From Gemmatimonadales bacterium (lineage in GTDB: Bacteria; Gemmatimonadota; Gemmatimonadetes; Longimicrobiales; Gaopeijiaceae), in NCBI GenBank assembly GCA_007695225.1, contig REED01000080.1, positions 1 to 42,464 of the forward strand: 42,464 nucleotides of DNA, read 5' to 3'. The notes beneath the pieces were generated by a model that was given only the letters and a program-made list of their open reading frames with translations, searched no databases and was not told the origin of the DNA. Positions 16,008 through 23,588 of the stretch are shown here, piece by piece (position 1 is the first letter of the stretch; each line of letters opens with the position of its first letter). The translations under genes were made by a program, and so were the position numbers.

Positions 16008-18014
16008 ATGACCCAACCCCGGCAACGCCGGAGGCCCGAAGGAAGCCTCTCCCTCGGCCCCCTCCCTGGCGCCCTCGTCCTCGGCACCCTGCTCTTCGGT
16101 ACCGCTCTCCTCTTCTCCCCCACCCCCGGACTGGCGCAGGCCACGGATGGCGATTGGGAATGGAGCCTCTGGGGAGGGGATGCAGCCAGCACCCGCTACG
16201 CCCCCCTGGACCAGATCAACGCAGGGAACTTCGAGTCGCTGCAGGTGGCCTGGCGCTGGCAGGCGGCCAACTTCGGTCCGGCCCCCGACTTCGTCTACCG
16301 GGCCACCCCCATTTACGTGAAGGGCCGCCTCTACACGGTGGCCGGGACCCGGCGGACGGTGGCTTCCATCGATCCCGCCACCGGGGAGACCCTCTGGATA
16401 TGGCGGATGCCGCACAACCCCCGCTGGGAGGCCTCGTCAAGGCAGAACTACGGGAAATCGGTGGTCTACGAGGAGGTGGACGGGCGGGGACGGATCATCG
16501 TCACCACCCCGGGATTCTTCCTGGCGGCCCTGGACGCCGAAACGGGACGCCCCATCGAGGGCTTCGGCCCCGACGGCACCGGAGTGGTGGACATGCTGGC
16601 GTACATGGGTGTGCCCTACGACCCCTGGGAGGGGCCCGAGGTGGGGCAGATCACCACCAGTTCGGCCCCCATCGTGGTGGACGGCGTCATCGTGGTCCCC
16701 AACACCGGAGAGCAGGGCTACTACCAGATCCAGAAGGAGGACGTCCCCAACCACATCCTGGGCTTCGACGTCCGCACCGGTCAGTTCCTCTGGCGCTTCA
16801 ACGTCATTCCCCGTCCCGGGGAGTTCGGTCATGAGACCTGGGAAGACGGTTCCTGGGAGTACACCGGGAACGTCGGGTCCTGGGCTCCCATCTCCGCCGA
16901 CATGGAGCGGGGGATCGTCTACCTGGTCACCAAGGCCGGTACCAACGACTACTATGGTGGGCACCGCCCCGGAGACGGCCTCTTCGGGACCAGCATCCTG
17001 GCCCTGGACGCCACCTCGGGCGAGCGGATCTGGCACTATCAGTTGGTCCGCCACGACATCTGGAACTACGACACCCCCCACGCCCCCCAACTCGTGGACC
17101 TGACGGTGGACGGCCAGGAGGTCCCCGCCGTGGTGGTGGTGACGAAGCAGAGCTTCGCCTACCTGTTCAACCGGGTCACCGGGGAGCCCATCTTCCCCTT
17201 TGAGTACCGGGACGTCCCCCAGTCCGATGTCCCAGGGGAGCAGACCTCACCGGTCCAGCCCTTCCCCACCCTCCCGGCCGCCTTCGAGATGCAGGGGCTC
17301 GCCGAGGACGACCTGGTGGACTTCACCCCGGAGCTCCGGGCCCAGGCGCTGGAGATCGTCTCCAACTACCGGATCGGTCCCCTCTTCACCCCTCCCGCCC
17401 TCCCTGATGAAGACGAGGGCATCATTGCCTCCATTCACTGCCCCGGCGCCAACGGCGGGGCCAACATCCCCGGCGGCGCCTCGGTGGACCCGGAGACGGG
17501 AATCCTCTACGTGGCCTCCATCAAGGGCTGCAGCGCCCCGCGCCTCATCCCGGGCGAGGACGTGCCCGGCGCCGACATGCGCTACGTCACCAATGGGCCC
17601 GGGGGCGTCACCGGTCCCCAGGGACTTCCCCTCTGGAAGCCCCCCTACGGCCGGATCACCGCCATCGACCTGAACACCGGTGAGACCCTCTGGTGGATCC
17701 CCAACGGAGGGACGCCTGAGGTCATCCGGGACCACCCGGCCCTGGAAGGGGTGGACATCGGCGTGACGGGCCAGCGGGGCCACGCCACCACCCTGGCCAC
17801 CCGCTCTCTCCTCATATACGGCGAGGGTAGAGGTGGAGAGCCCCTCCTCCGGGCGGTGGACAAGCGGACCGGCGAAGAGCTGGGGCAGATTGGGATCCCC
17901 GCCCCCACCAGCACGGCCCCCATGACCTTCATGCACGAGGGAAAGCAGTACATCGTCCTCTCCCTGGCCCGGGGCGGCCATCCGGCGGAGCTGGTGGCCC
18001 TCACCCTCCCGTGA
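16008..18014 (+). CDS. PQQ-dependent dehydrogenase (quinoprotein, no cytochrome domain)
   Basis: A 668-residue exported enzyme with an eight-bladed PQQ propeller. An Arg-rich n-region, a hydrophobic core at about 25-40 and a GLAQA cleavage site give a Sec signal. Residues 50-668 hold repeated propeller-blade motifs of the type DPATGETLWIWR, DAETGRPIEGFG, DVRTGQFLWRF and NTGETLWWIPNG. No CxxCH haem motif is present, so electrons must pass to a separate acceptor. It resembles the membrane glucose/sorbosone-type and Acidobacteria/Gemmatimonadota quinoproteins; CPGANGGANIPGG in the last third is characteristic of that group. The substrate is probably an alcohol or sugar. Genes for PQQ synthesis are not in the window. 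The ATG at 16008 directly precedes the signal peptide; the frame is open upstream. Confidence 0.85.
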   Translation: MTQPRQRRRPEGSLSLGPLPGALVLGTLLFGTALLFSPTPGLAQATDGDWEWSLWGGDAASTRYAPLDQINAGNFESLQVAWRWQAANFGPAPDFVYRATPIYVKGRLYTVAGTRRTVASIDPATGETLWIWRMPHNPRWEASSRQNYGKSVVYEEVDGRGRIIVTTPGFFLAALDAETGRPIEGFGPDGTGVVDMLAYMGVPYDPWEGPEVGQITTSSAPIVVDGVIVVPNTGEQGYYQIQKEDVPNHILGFDVRTGQFLWRFNVIPRPGEFGHETWEDGSWEYTGNVGSWAPISADMERGIVYLVTKAGTNDYYGGHRPGDGLFGTSILALDATSGERIWHYQLVRHDIWNYDTPHAPQLVDLTVDGQEVPAVVVVTKQSFAYLFNRVTGEPIFPFEYRDVPQSDVPGEQTSPVQPFPTLPAAFEMQGLAEDDLVDFTPELRAQALEIVSNYRIGPLFTPPALPDEDEGIIASIHCPGANGGANIPGGASVDPETGILYVASIKGCSAPRLIPGEDVPGADMRYVTNGPGGVTGPQGLPLWKPPYGRITAIDLNTGETLWWIPNGGTPEVIRDHPALEGVDIGVTGQRGHATTLATRSLLIYGEGRGGEPLLRAVDKRTGEELGQIGIPAPTSTAPMTFMHEGKQYIVLSLARGGHPAELVALTLP

Positions 18015-18124
18015 TGGGGCGGTTCGAAGGCCTCGGACAGGGTTCGGATGAACAAGGGGGACGAGGTCGACGATTGCGAGAACAGAGCGTGCCTGAGCCT
18101 TTACCTGGAACCTGGGAGGTAGAA

Positions 18125-19294
18125 ATGCAGGACCATCAACAGGCGCCCCGGAGGCGTTTCCTGGGAGGGCTCCCGACCCTGGCCCTGGTCGCCGGCGTAT
18201 TCCTCCTGGGGGCATGCGAGCCAGGGGAGGAAACCGTTGCGGCGGCCCCCGACGCCGCCGCCGCCTTCGAGGTGGACCCGTTCTTCCCGAAGGTTCTCCC
18301 CAACGACTGGGTCCTGGGGCAGGTGACGGGGATCGCCGTGGACGACCGTGATCACGTCTGGATCGTCCATCGCCCTGGGAGCCTCACCCCCCGGGAGCTG
18401 GGCGCCTACACCGACCCTCCCACCAGCATGTGCTGCTTGCCTGCGCCCCCGGTCCTCGAATTCGATCCGGAGGGGAACGTGGTCCGGGCCTGGGGTGGGC
18501 CAGGGGAAGGATATGAGTGGCCCGAAACGGGGATGGGGGTGGGGGAGCATGGGATCCATGTGGACCACACCGGGCACGTCTGGATCGGTAGCGGCCCCGG
18601 GGGGAGTATGGCCCAGGTTCTCAAGTTCACCCCGGACGGAGAGTTCGTCCTCCAGATCGGTCGAGCGGGACAGACCGGCGGAAGCAACGATACCGAACTC
18701 CTGGGGGGGCCCGCCGCCATCGAGGTGGACCCCACCACCAACGAGGTGTACATCGCCGACGGCTACGTGAACCGGCGCGTCATCGTCTTCGACGCCGAGA
18801 CCGGGGAATACCGGCGACACTGGGGCGCCTACGGGAACGTCCCCCACGACGACCCCCTCCCGGCCTACGACCCCGCCGGGGAGCCGTCACAGCAGTTCCG
18901 GGGCCCGGTCCACGGAATCACCATTTCCCGGGACGGTGAGGTCTTCGTCACCGACCGCATGGAGAACCGGATCCAGGTCTTCGACCGGGAAGGGAATTTC
19001 CTCCGGGAGGGCTTCATCCGCCGAGAGACCCTCTCCATGGGCTCCACCTGGGACGTGGCCCTCTCCCGGGACGAGGACCAGCGGTGGCTCTACGTTCCCG
19101 ACGGAACCAACTACACCGTATGGGTGCTGGACCGCCAGACGCTGGAGGTGGAGGGACGCTTCGGGCGTCAGGGGCGTAACGCCGGCCTCTTCCAGTGGGT
19201 ACACAACCTGGCGGTGGACTCCCACGGGAACCTCTTCACCAGCGAAGTGGACACCGGGAAGCGGGTCCAGAAGTTCGTCCCGGCGAATCGGTAA
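18125..19294 (+). CDS. Tat-type NHL-repeat (beta-propeller) lipoprotein
   Basis: A 389-residue protein. PRRRFLGG near the N-terminus is a twin-arginine signal, followed by a hydrophobic core and a lipobox (LLGAC, Cys at about residue 29), so it should be exported folded and lipid-anchored. The rest is a six-bladed NHL-type propeller with recurring motifs such as GIAVDDRDHVWIV, GIHVDHTGHVWIG, AIEVDPTTNEVYIAD and LAVDSHGNLFTSE. A vicinal Cys pair sits in SMCCLPAPP, seen in related NHL proteins similar to the lyase domain of peptidylglycine-amidating enzyme. It has no known activity; binding to a partner or ligand is likely. GGGAGG upstream of the ATG supports the start. It lies 110 bp after the quinoprotein on the same strand. 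Confidence 0.8.
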   Translation: MQDHQQAPRRRFLGGLPTLALVAGVFLLGACEPGEETVAAAPDAAAAFEVDPFFPKVLPNDWVLGQVTGIAVDDRDHVWIVHRPGSLTPRELGAYTDPPTSMCCLPAPPVLEFDPEGNVVRAWGGPGEGYEWPETGMGVGEHGIHVDHTGHVWIGSGPGGSMAQVLKFTPDGEFVLQIGRAGQTGGSNDTELLGGPAAIEVDPTTNEVYIADGYVNRRVIVFDAETGEYRRHWGAYGNVPHDDPLPAYDPAGEPSQQFRGPVHGITISRDGEVFVTDRMENRIQVFDREGNFLREGFIRRETLSMGSTWDVALSRDEDQRWLYVPDGTNYTVWVLDRQTLEVEGRFGRQGRNAGLFQWVHNLAVDSHGNLFTSEVDTGKRVQKFVPANR

Positions 19295-19317
19295 GCCCCA
19301 CCGTCGGGTCCTGATGC

Positions 19318-19350
19318 AAAGAGGGGGGGCCGGCTGGCCCCCCCCTCTTT
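19318..19350. terminator. Bidirectional intrinsic terminator
   Basis: AAAGAGGGGGGG (19318-19329) pairs perfectly with CCCCCCCTCTTT (19339-19350). The A-tract on one side and T-tract on the other make it a good terminator in both directions. It lies between the NHL lipoprotein gene and the convergent CBS gene. Confidence 0.8.
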
Positions 19351-19403
19351 CATCCACCAGACGCCTCTCGTGGTAAGCCGGAGATCTCCCACACTGCATC
19401 AGG

Positions 19404-19691
19404 TCATCGGACCACCCCCTGCACGTAGTCCCTGAGGTAGCGGTTCTCGGCCTCCACGTCCTGGCGGAGGGTGTTCACCACGTCCCCCATGGAGACCATC
19501 CCCAGGAGTCGCCCCTCCTCCATGACAGGGAGGTGCCGGATCCGGTTCCGGGTCATGACCTCCATCAGATAGGCCACGTCGTCATCGGCCTCGGCCACGA
19601 TGACGTCCCGGGTCATGACACCTCCCACCGACTCCCGGGCCAGAACCCCTGGATCCCGGTCCACCAGACGGAGGATCTCCCGGATCTTCAT
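19404..19691 (-). CDS. Short CBS-domain protein, first CBS domain apparently lost
   Basis: A 95-residue protein. Related stand-alone CBS proteins have about 140 residues: MKxxEIL start, a first CBS domain, then VxxVMTxDV and a second CBS domain, then an E-N-x-x-L-R-x-Y tail. Here the MKIREILRL start and the second domain (VMTRDVIVAEADDD to LLGMVSMGDVV) with the tail AENRYLRDYVQG are present, but only about 15 residues stand where the first domain should be. I read it as an internal deletion retaining frame. It would need to dimerise differently to form a Bateman module binding adenine nucleotides. Start ATG at 19691 has GGAGG upstream. Convergent with the NHL gene. Confidence 0.75.
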   Translation of the reverse strand: MKIREILRLVDRDPGVLARESVGGVMTRDVIVAEADDDVAYLMEVMTRNRIRHLPVMEEGRLLGMVSMGDVVNTLRQDVEAENRYLRDYVQGVVR

Positions 19692-19709
19692 GGGTGCCTC
19701 CAGGGCGGT

Positions 19710-19751
19710 CCTGGGCCTTCGGGTGCGGAGGCCCGTACCCGAAGGTCCAGG
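19710..19751 (-). repeat. Strong inverted repeat between ArsA-type and CBS genes
   Basis: A 15-bp stem with one G:U-type mismatch (19710-19724 with 19737-19751; the core CCTTCGGGT pairs with ACCCGAAGG) around a 12-base loop. It lies 19 bases before the CBS start and 127 bases after the ATPase stop on the same strand. No T-run follows on the minus strand, so it may be a terminator without U-tract, a transcript-stabilising end or a 5' leader structure. Confidence 0.5.
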
Positions 19752-19877
19752 GGCGGGAAGGACGGGGGCCGCGGATTGGAGCCCCCAGGACAATATCGGC
19801 ACCTTGACCCCTGGGGGGCCAGGAAAACCCCGGGAAGGCCAGGCCGTGCACCCTCGCGCCCGCCTTCTAAAAGCCTT

Positions 19878-20939
19878 CTAATCTCCGAAGAGGTGTCGGG
19901 CGATCTCCCGCAGGCTGGCTTCCCCCTCCACGTCCCGGGGGAGGAGGGGAACCTGGATCCGGGGCAGGTCACCGAACTCCTTGTCGATCTGGGCCAGGTA
20001 CTTGGCCTCTTGCCCGCGACGGCTCTCAAGGAAGTCCCCCAGCGGCTGCTGAGGGAGTACCCGGTTCACCACCAGCCCCGCCACCGGCACCCGGTGGGCC
20101 CGGAGGACCTCCAGCGCCTTCCGGCTCTCCAGGATGGGAAGCTTCTCCGGAATGAGGACCAGGACGAAGGCGGTGGTGTCGGTATCCAGAAGGAGGCGGC
20201 GGGCCCTGGAGAAGCGACGTCGCCGCTCAAGGAGGACCTCTCGGATCCGCCGGTTCCGGAGGTCGCCGGGTTCTTCTTCGACCTGATCGAACCAGGAGAG
20301 TTCGTCCCCCTGGCCGGCCTCCCGCCGCACCCCGATGGGGTCGGGCTCGTCGGGAGGGGGTTCCTCTCCCCCCCGCCCCGTGAGCCGCTTCAGCGCCTGG
20401 CCCAGGGAATCGGAGCGCTTCCGGCTCTTCAGGAGCCCCTCGGTCCAGGCCGACATGATCTCGGGGAGGGCCAGGAGCCGGAGGGTGTGACCCGTGGGGG
20501 CCGTGTCGAAGAGGATCCGGTCGTACCGGGGGGAGAGTTCCCCCATGAGTTCCGCCACCCGGTCCATGAGGGCGGCCTCCGCGGCCCCGGGGGAGTGGCG
20601 GGTCAACTCCATCTGCCGCTGGATCTCCCCATACATGGCGGGCTGGACGAAGGTGCGCATCGTCTCCGTAACCCGTTCCAGGTAGCGGTCCACCTCGCCC
20701 TCCGGGTCCACCTCCATCGCGTGGAGGTTCGGGAAGAGTTCAACCTCCCGGTCCCCGATCCGCCGGTCGAAGAGGTCTCCCAGGGAGTGGGCCGGATCGG
20801 TGGAGACCAGGAGCACCCGGTCTCCCGCCGCTGCCAGCCCCATGGCAAGCGCCGCGGTGGTGGTGGTCTTCCCCACCCCCCCTTTTCCGCCTACGAAGAG
20901 GATGCGTCGGTCCTGGATCGGAAGGAGGGGTCGGGACAC
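19878..20939 (-). CDS. ArsA/GET3-family ATPase
   Basis: A 353-residue P-loop ATPase. FVGGKGGVGKTTTT at residues 15-28 is the deviant Walker A with the signature lysine of the ArsA/GET3/MinD class. VSTDPAHSL at about 45-53 and DTAPTGHTLRLL near residue 150 are the switch and A-loop signatures of ArsA. The length is that of a single-domain ArsA-type ATPase, not the double-domain arsenite pump. No ArsB/ArsD is nearby, so a role in arsenic export is unlikely. Families of this type handle tail-anchored or Cys-containing proteins or unknown clients. The frame is open far upstream without recognisable sequence; GTG at 20939 matches the usual N-terminus, though no clear ribosome site is seen. Divergent from archease-rtcB. 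Confidence 0.82.
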   Translation of the reverse strand: MSRPLLPIQDRRILFVGGKGGVGKTTTTAALAMGLAAAGDRVLLVSTDPAHSLGDLFDRRIGDREVELFPNLHAMEVDPEGEVDRYLERVTETMRTFVQPAMYGEIQRQMELTRHSPGAAEAALMDRVAELMGELSPRYDRILFDTAPTGHTLRLLALPEIMSAWTEGLLKSRKRSDSLGQALKRLTGRGGEEPPPDEPDPIGVRREAGQGDELSWFDQVEEEPGDLRNRRIREVLLERRRRFSRARRLLLDTDTTAFVLVLIPEKLPILESRKALEVLRAHRVPVAGLVVNRVLPQQPLGDFLESRRGQEAKYLAQIDKEFGDLPRIQVPLLPRDVEGEASLREIARHLFGD

Positions 20940-21260
20940 GAAACACCGGAGATCGAGGAAGGTCGGGCCGAAACTCGGACCAGGGAAGATCCGGGCCAGG
21001 GTGGAAAGGACCGTCCGGGATTGTGGCCACTCCCGCACCGCGATGTCAACCGGGCGGAGACGGAAATCCCGACCGGGCCGGGGGTATAGCCCCGACGGTG
21101 GAGGTCCGTGGCGCCCGCTTCTGGGAGGGGCGGTCCCCGACCGGCGGCGCTGACCGGCGGCCCTGACCGGCGGCCCTCGACCTGGCCCGGACCCGGACGG
21201 CCCTGAACCCACCGTGAAGGGCCGTGAAGACCGTCAGACATCGAACCCGCAGGGGGCCCC
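20940..21260. other. Divergent intergenic region (ArsA-type ATPase / archease)
   Basis: About 320 bp between the two start codons. The minus-strand ATPase frame stays open here, but the translation is Arg/Pro/Gly-rich and unlike the family, so I treat it as non-coding; a longer N-terminus remains possible. Short tandem GACCGGCGGC copies occur around 21139-21176 (three near-repeats). No riboswitch or promoter could be assigned. Confidence 0.45.
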
Positions 21261-21725
21261 ATGGACTCGAGCTTGGACACAGGCACCGACGGGGAGACCC
21301 CCGTAGAGGGTGTGGAGGCCCTGGACCACACGGCCGACGTGGGCATTCGGGTCATGGCAGACTCCCTCCCGGAACTCTACCGCCGCGCCGCCCTGGGCGC
21401 CCTCTGGATGGCGTTGGGCGTGCCCCCGGACCCGGGGGAGGAGGTCCGCACCCTCGAGGTCACCGCCGGAGACCACCCGGACCTGATGCGCCGCTGGCTC
21501 CGGGAGGTTCTCTTCCTCCAGGAGGTCGAGGGGTTCGCGGCAGGAAGCGTGGACCCCCTGGACCTGACCCCGGGGCCCTCCGGAATCGGATTGGTGGCCA
21601 CGCTCCGGGGCGGTCCTTCCCCTCGCCACCCGGTGCGGGAGATCAAGGGGGTGACCTGGCATGGCCTCCAGGTGGAGGAACGACGGCCCGGCGAATGGTT
21701 CGCCCAGGTCATCTTCGACGTGTGA
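21261..21725 (+). CDS. Archease, RtcB activator
   Basis: A 154-residue protein. DHTADVGIRVMA at about residue 22 and the C-terminal EIKGVTWHGLQVEE are the two signature blocks of archease. The conserved Asp of DHTADVG and the C-terminal metal-site Asp (IFDV end) are present. Archease speeds the guanylylation and multiple turnover of the RtcB tRNA/RNA ligase and binds metal. The gene lies 31 bp upstream of rtcB on the same strand, which is the known pairing and confirms the call. The N-terminal about 20 residues are acidic and not part of the family fold; the ATG at 21261 has a G-rich stretch before it. It is a cytosolic protein. Confidence 0.92.
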   Translation: MDSSLDTGTDGETPVEGVEALDHTADVGIRVMADSLPELYRRAALGALWMALGVPPDPGEEVRTLEVTAGDHPDLMRRWLREVLFLQEVEGFAAGSVDPLDLTPGPSGIGLVATLRGGPSPRHPVREIKGVTWHGLQVEERRPGEWFAQVIFDV

Positions 21726-21756
21726 AAGGGTGTATGCACCCCTTGGGAGAAGATCC

Positions 21757-23196
21757 ATGAAGCTGGAACGACTGGACGACCATCGCTGGCGCCTTCCCCG
21801 TCAGGGACGGATGCGGGTGGACGGCCTCATCTTCGCCGACGACCGACTCATCAAGGACATCCAGGGGGACCCTTCGGTGGAACAGGTGGCCAACGTCGCC
21901 ACCCTCCCCGGGATCGTGGGCCACTCCATCGGGATGCCCGACATCCACTGGGGATATGGCTTCCCCATCGGCGGGGTGGCCGCCTTCGACCCGGAGGAGG
22001 GAGGCATCATTTCCCCTGGAGGGGTGGGGTACGACATCAACTGTGGCGTTCGTCTCCACCGATCCAACCTCCAGGTGGAGGAGGTCCGGCCCCACCTGGC
22101 TCGTCTCATGGACGACCTCTTCCAGCGGATCCCCGCCGGGGTGGGCCGGGGGTACCGGAAGTTCGTCCTCTCCGACGCCGACGTCCGGGATGTCCTGGTG
22201 AAGGGCGCCGCATGGGCGGTGGAGAACGGTCACGGACGCCCCCAGGACCTGGAGCGCATTGAGGACGGCGGAACCCTGGCGGGAGCGGATCCGGACCAGG
22301 TGAGCCGCCGCGCCGTCCAGCGAGGGCGGGACCAGGTGGGGACGGTGGGAAGCGGGAACCACTTCATCGAGGTGGGCTGGGTGGACCAGGTCTTCGACCC
22401 TGAGGCGGCGGAACTCCTGGGGCTGACCCGCGGCACCGTCACCATCTTCGTCCACTCGGGCTCCCGGGGGCTGGGCTACCAGGTCTGTGACGACGCCCTG
22501 GAGGTGATGATGACGGCCGTGGGGAAGTACGGGATCGATCTTCCCGACAAGCAACTGGCCTGCGTCCCCGTCCGCTCCCCGGAGGGAGAGGACTACATCG
22601 GGGCCATGCGGGCTGCCGCCAACTACGCCTTTGCCAACCGTCAGGTCATGGGCCACCGGATCCGAGAGGGGTTCGCTGCGGTCTTCGACCTCCCGGAGGA
22701 GCGCCTGGGGATGGAGTTGGTCTATGACGTGGCCCACAACAACGCCAAGCTCGAGCGGCACGTCGTGGACGGGCGGGAGCGGGACCTCTGGGTGCACCGG
22801 AAGGGGGCCACCCGGGCCTTCCCCCCGGGCCACCCGGACCTCCCGGAGGCCTACCGGGAGCTGGGACAACCCGTCTTCATCCCCGGAGACATGGGGCGCT
22901 ATTCCTTCGTCCTTCTGGGAACGCCGGGGGGATACGCCGAGACCTTCGGCTCCACCTGCCATGGTGCGGGACGGAGGAAGAGCCGTCGCCAGTCGAAGCG
23001 GGACACCCGGGGCCGCGACCTGAAGCGGGAGTTCGCCGAGCAGGGAATCGAGGTGCGGGCCTCCTCAGGGGCCACGGTGGCCGAGGAGGTCCCCGACGCC
23101 TACAAGGACGTGGCCGAGGTGGTGGAGGTGGTCCACCGGGCCGGAATCGGCCGGAAGGTGGCGCGGCTCCGGCCCCTGGGGGTGCTGAAGGGCTGA
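21757..23196 (+). CDS. rtcB: RNA-splicing ligase RtcB (3'-phosphate/5'-OH)
   Basis: A 479-residue protein of the usual RtcB length. It joins 2',3'-cyclic phosphate or 3'-phosphate RNA ends to 5'-hydroxyl ends using GTP and Mn2+. The metal and GMP-binding signatures are all visible: GYDINCGVR with Cys96, GSGNHFIEV near residue 205, HSGSRGLG near 232, DVAHNNAKLE near 325 and STCHGAGR, where His402 would be the guanylylated residue. ATG at 21757 is preceded by GGGAGAAG and gives the canonical MKLERLDDHRWRLP start. Together with archease it forms an RNA repair or tRNA-splicing-type unit. It is convergent with the cory-CC-star gene; 88 bp of C-rich sequence with two TCCCCTCTCAGC-like copies separate them. 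Confidence 0.96.
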   Translation: MKLERLDDHRWRLPRQGRMRVDGLIFADDRLIKDIQGDPSVEQVANVATLPGIVGHSIGMPDIHWGYGFPIGGVAAFDPEEGGIISPGGVGYDINCGVRLHRSNLQVEEVRPHLARLMDDLFQRIPAGVGRGYRKFVLSDADVRDVLVKGAAWAVENGHGRPQDLERIEDGGTLAGADPDQVSRRAVQRGRDQVGTVGSGNHFIEVGWVDQVFDPEAAELLGLTRGTVTIFVHSGSRGLGYQVCDDALEVMMTAVGKYGIDLPDKQLACVPVRSPEGEDYIGAMRAAANYAFANRQVMGHRIREGFAAVFDLPEERLGMELVYDVAHNNAKLERHVVDGRERDLWVHRKGATRAFPPGHPDLPEAYRELGQPVFIPGDMGRYSFVLLGTPGGYAETFGSTCHGAGRRKSRRQSKRDTRGRDLKREFAEQGIEVRASSGATVAEEVPDAYKDVAEVVEVVHRAGIGRKVARLRPLGVLKG

Positions 23197-23284
23197 GGGA
23201 AGGGTGCCGAGCTCAAGGCCCGCCCCCCCTTGCCCCCCCTTGTGATCGCCCCTTCCCCTCTCAGCGTGACCGTCCCCTCCCCTC

Positions 23285-23566
23285 TCAGCAGCAGCGGAAG
23301 TTGTCCAGGGGAGACCGCTCCATCCCCATCCTCAGATGCCACTCGTGGAAGCGGTCATAGAGGATGGGGAGGAGTTCCAGGGTGTAGTAGCTGGCGGGAT
23401 TCGGGACTCCCATCATCTCCGAGAAGACCAGGAGCATGAAGAGGTCTTCCTCGTCCCGGCGCTCCCGGGCCAGGGCCCCCCGATGCCGGCCTTCGTAGAA
23501 CTCCCGGAGGAGTTCCCGAAAGCGGTCAAGGCGAGATCCGGAGGACCCTGGCGGAGGTGTACCCAT
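23285..23566 (-). CDS. Small cory-CC-star family protein
   Basis: A 93-residue soluble protein ending in Asn-Phe-Arg-Cys-Cys-stop. The conserved block YYTLELLPILYDRFHEWHLR followed by MGMERSPLDNFRCC matches what I remember of the family annotated 'cory-CC-star' (small protein ending in two cysteines). The N-terminal 40 residues are Gly/Pro then basic/acidic helix. Function is unknown. It follows CstA by 22 bp on the same strand as the last gene of the operon. The terminal Cys pair (C92, C93) could bind metal, form a disulphide or be a client site for the ArsA-type ATPase encoded 2.3 kb away; the last idea is inference. The frame is open upstream into cstA, but ATG at 23566 begins the family-length protein. 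Confidence 0.75.
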   Translation of the reverse strand: MGTPPPGSSGSRLDRFRELLREFYEGRHRGALARERRDEEDLFMLLVFSEMMGVPNPASYYTLELLPILYDRFHEWHLRMGMERSPLDNFRCC

Positions 23567-23588
23567 GGCTGGTCTGGTCCGGGCCCGG

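Noticed and set aside
19878..20939. Arsenic resistance operon
   Set aside because: The ATPase is single-domain and no ArsB, ArsC, ArsD or ArsR gene is nearby.
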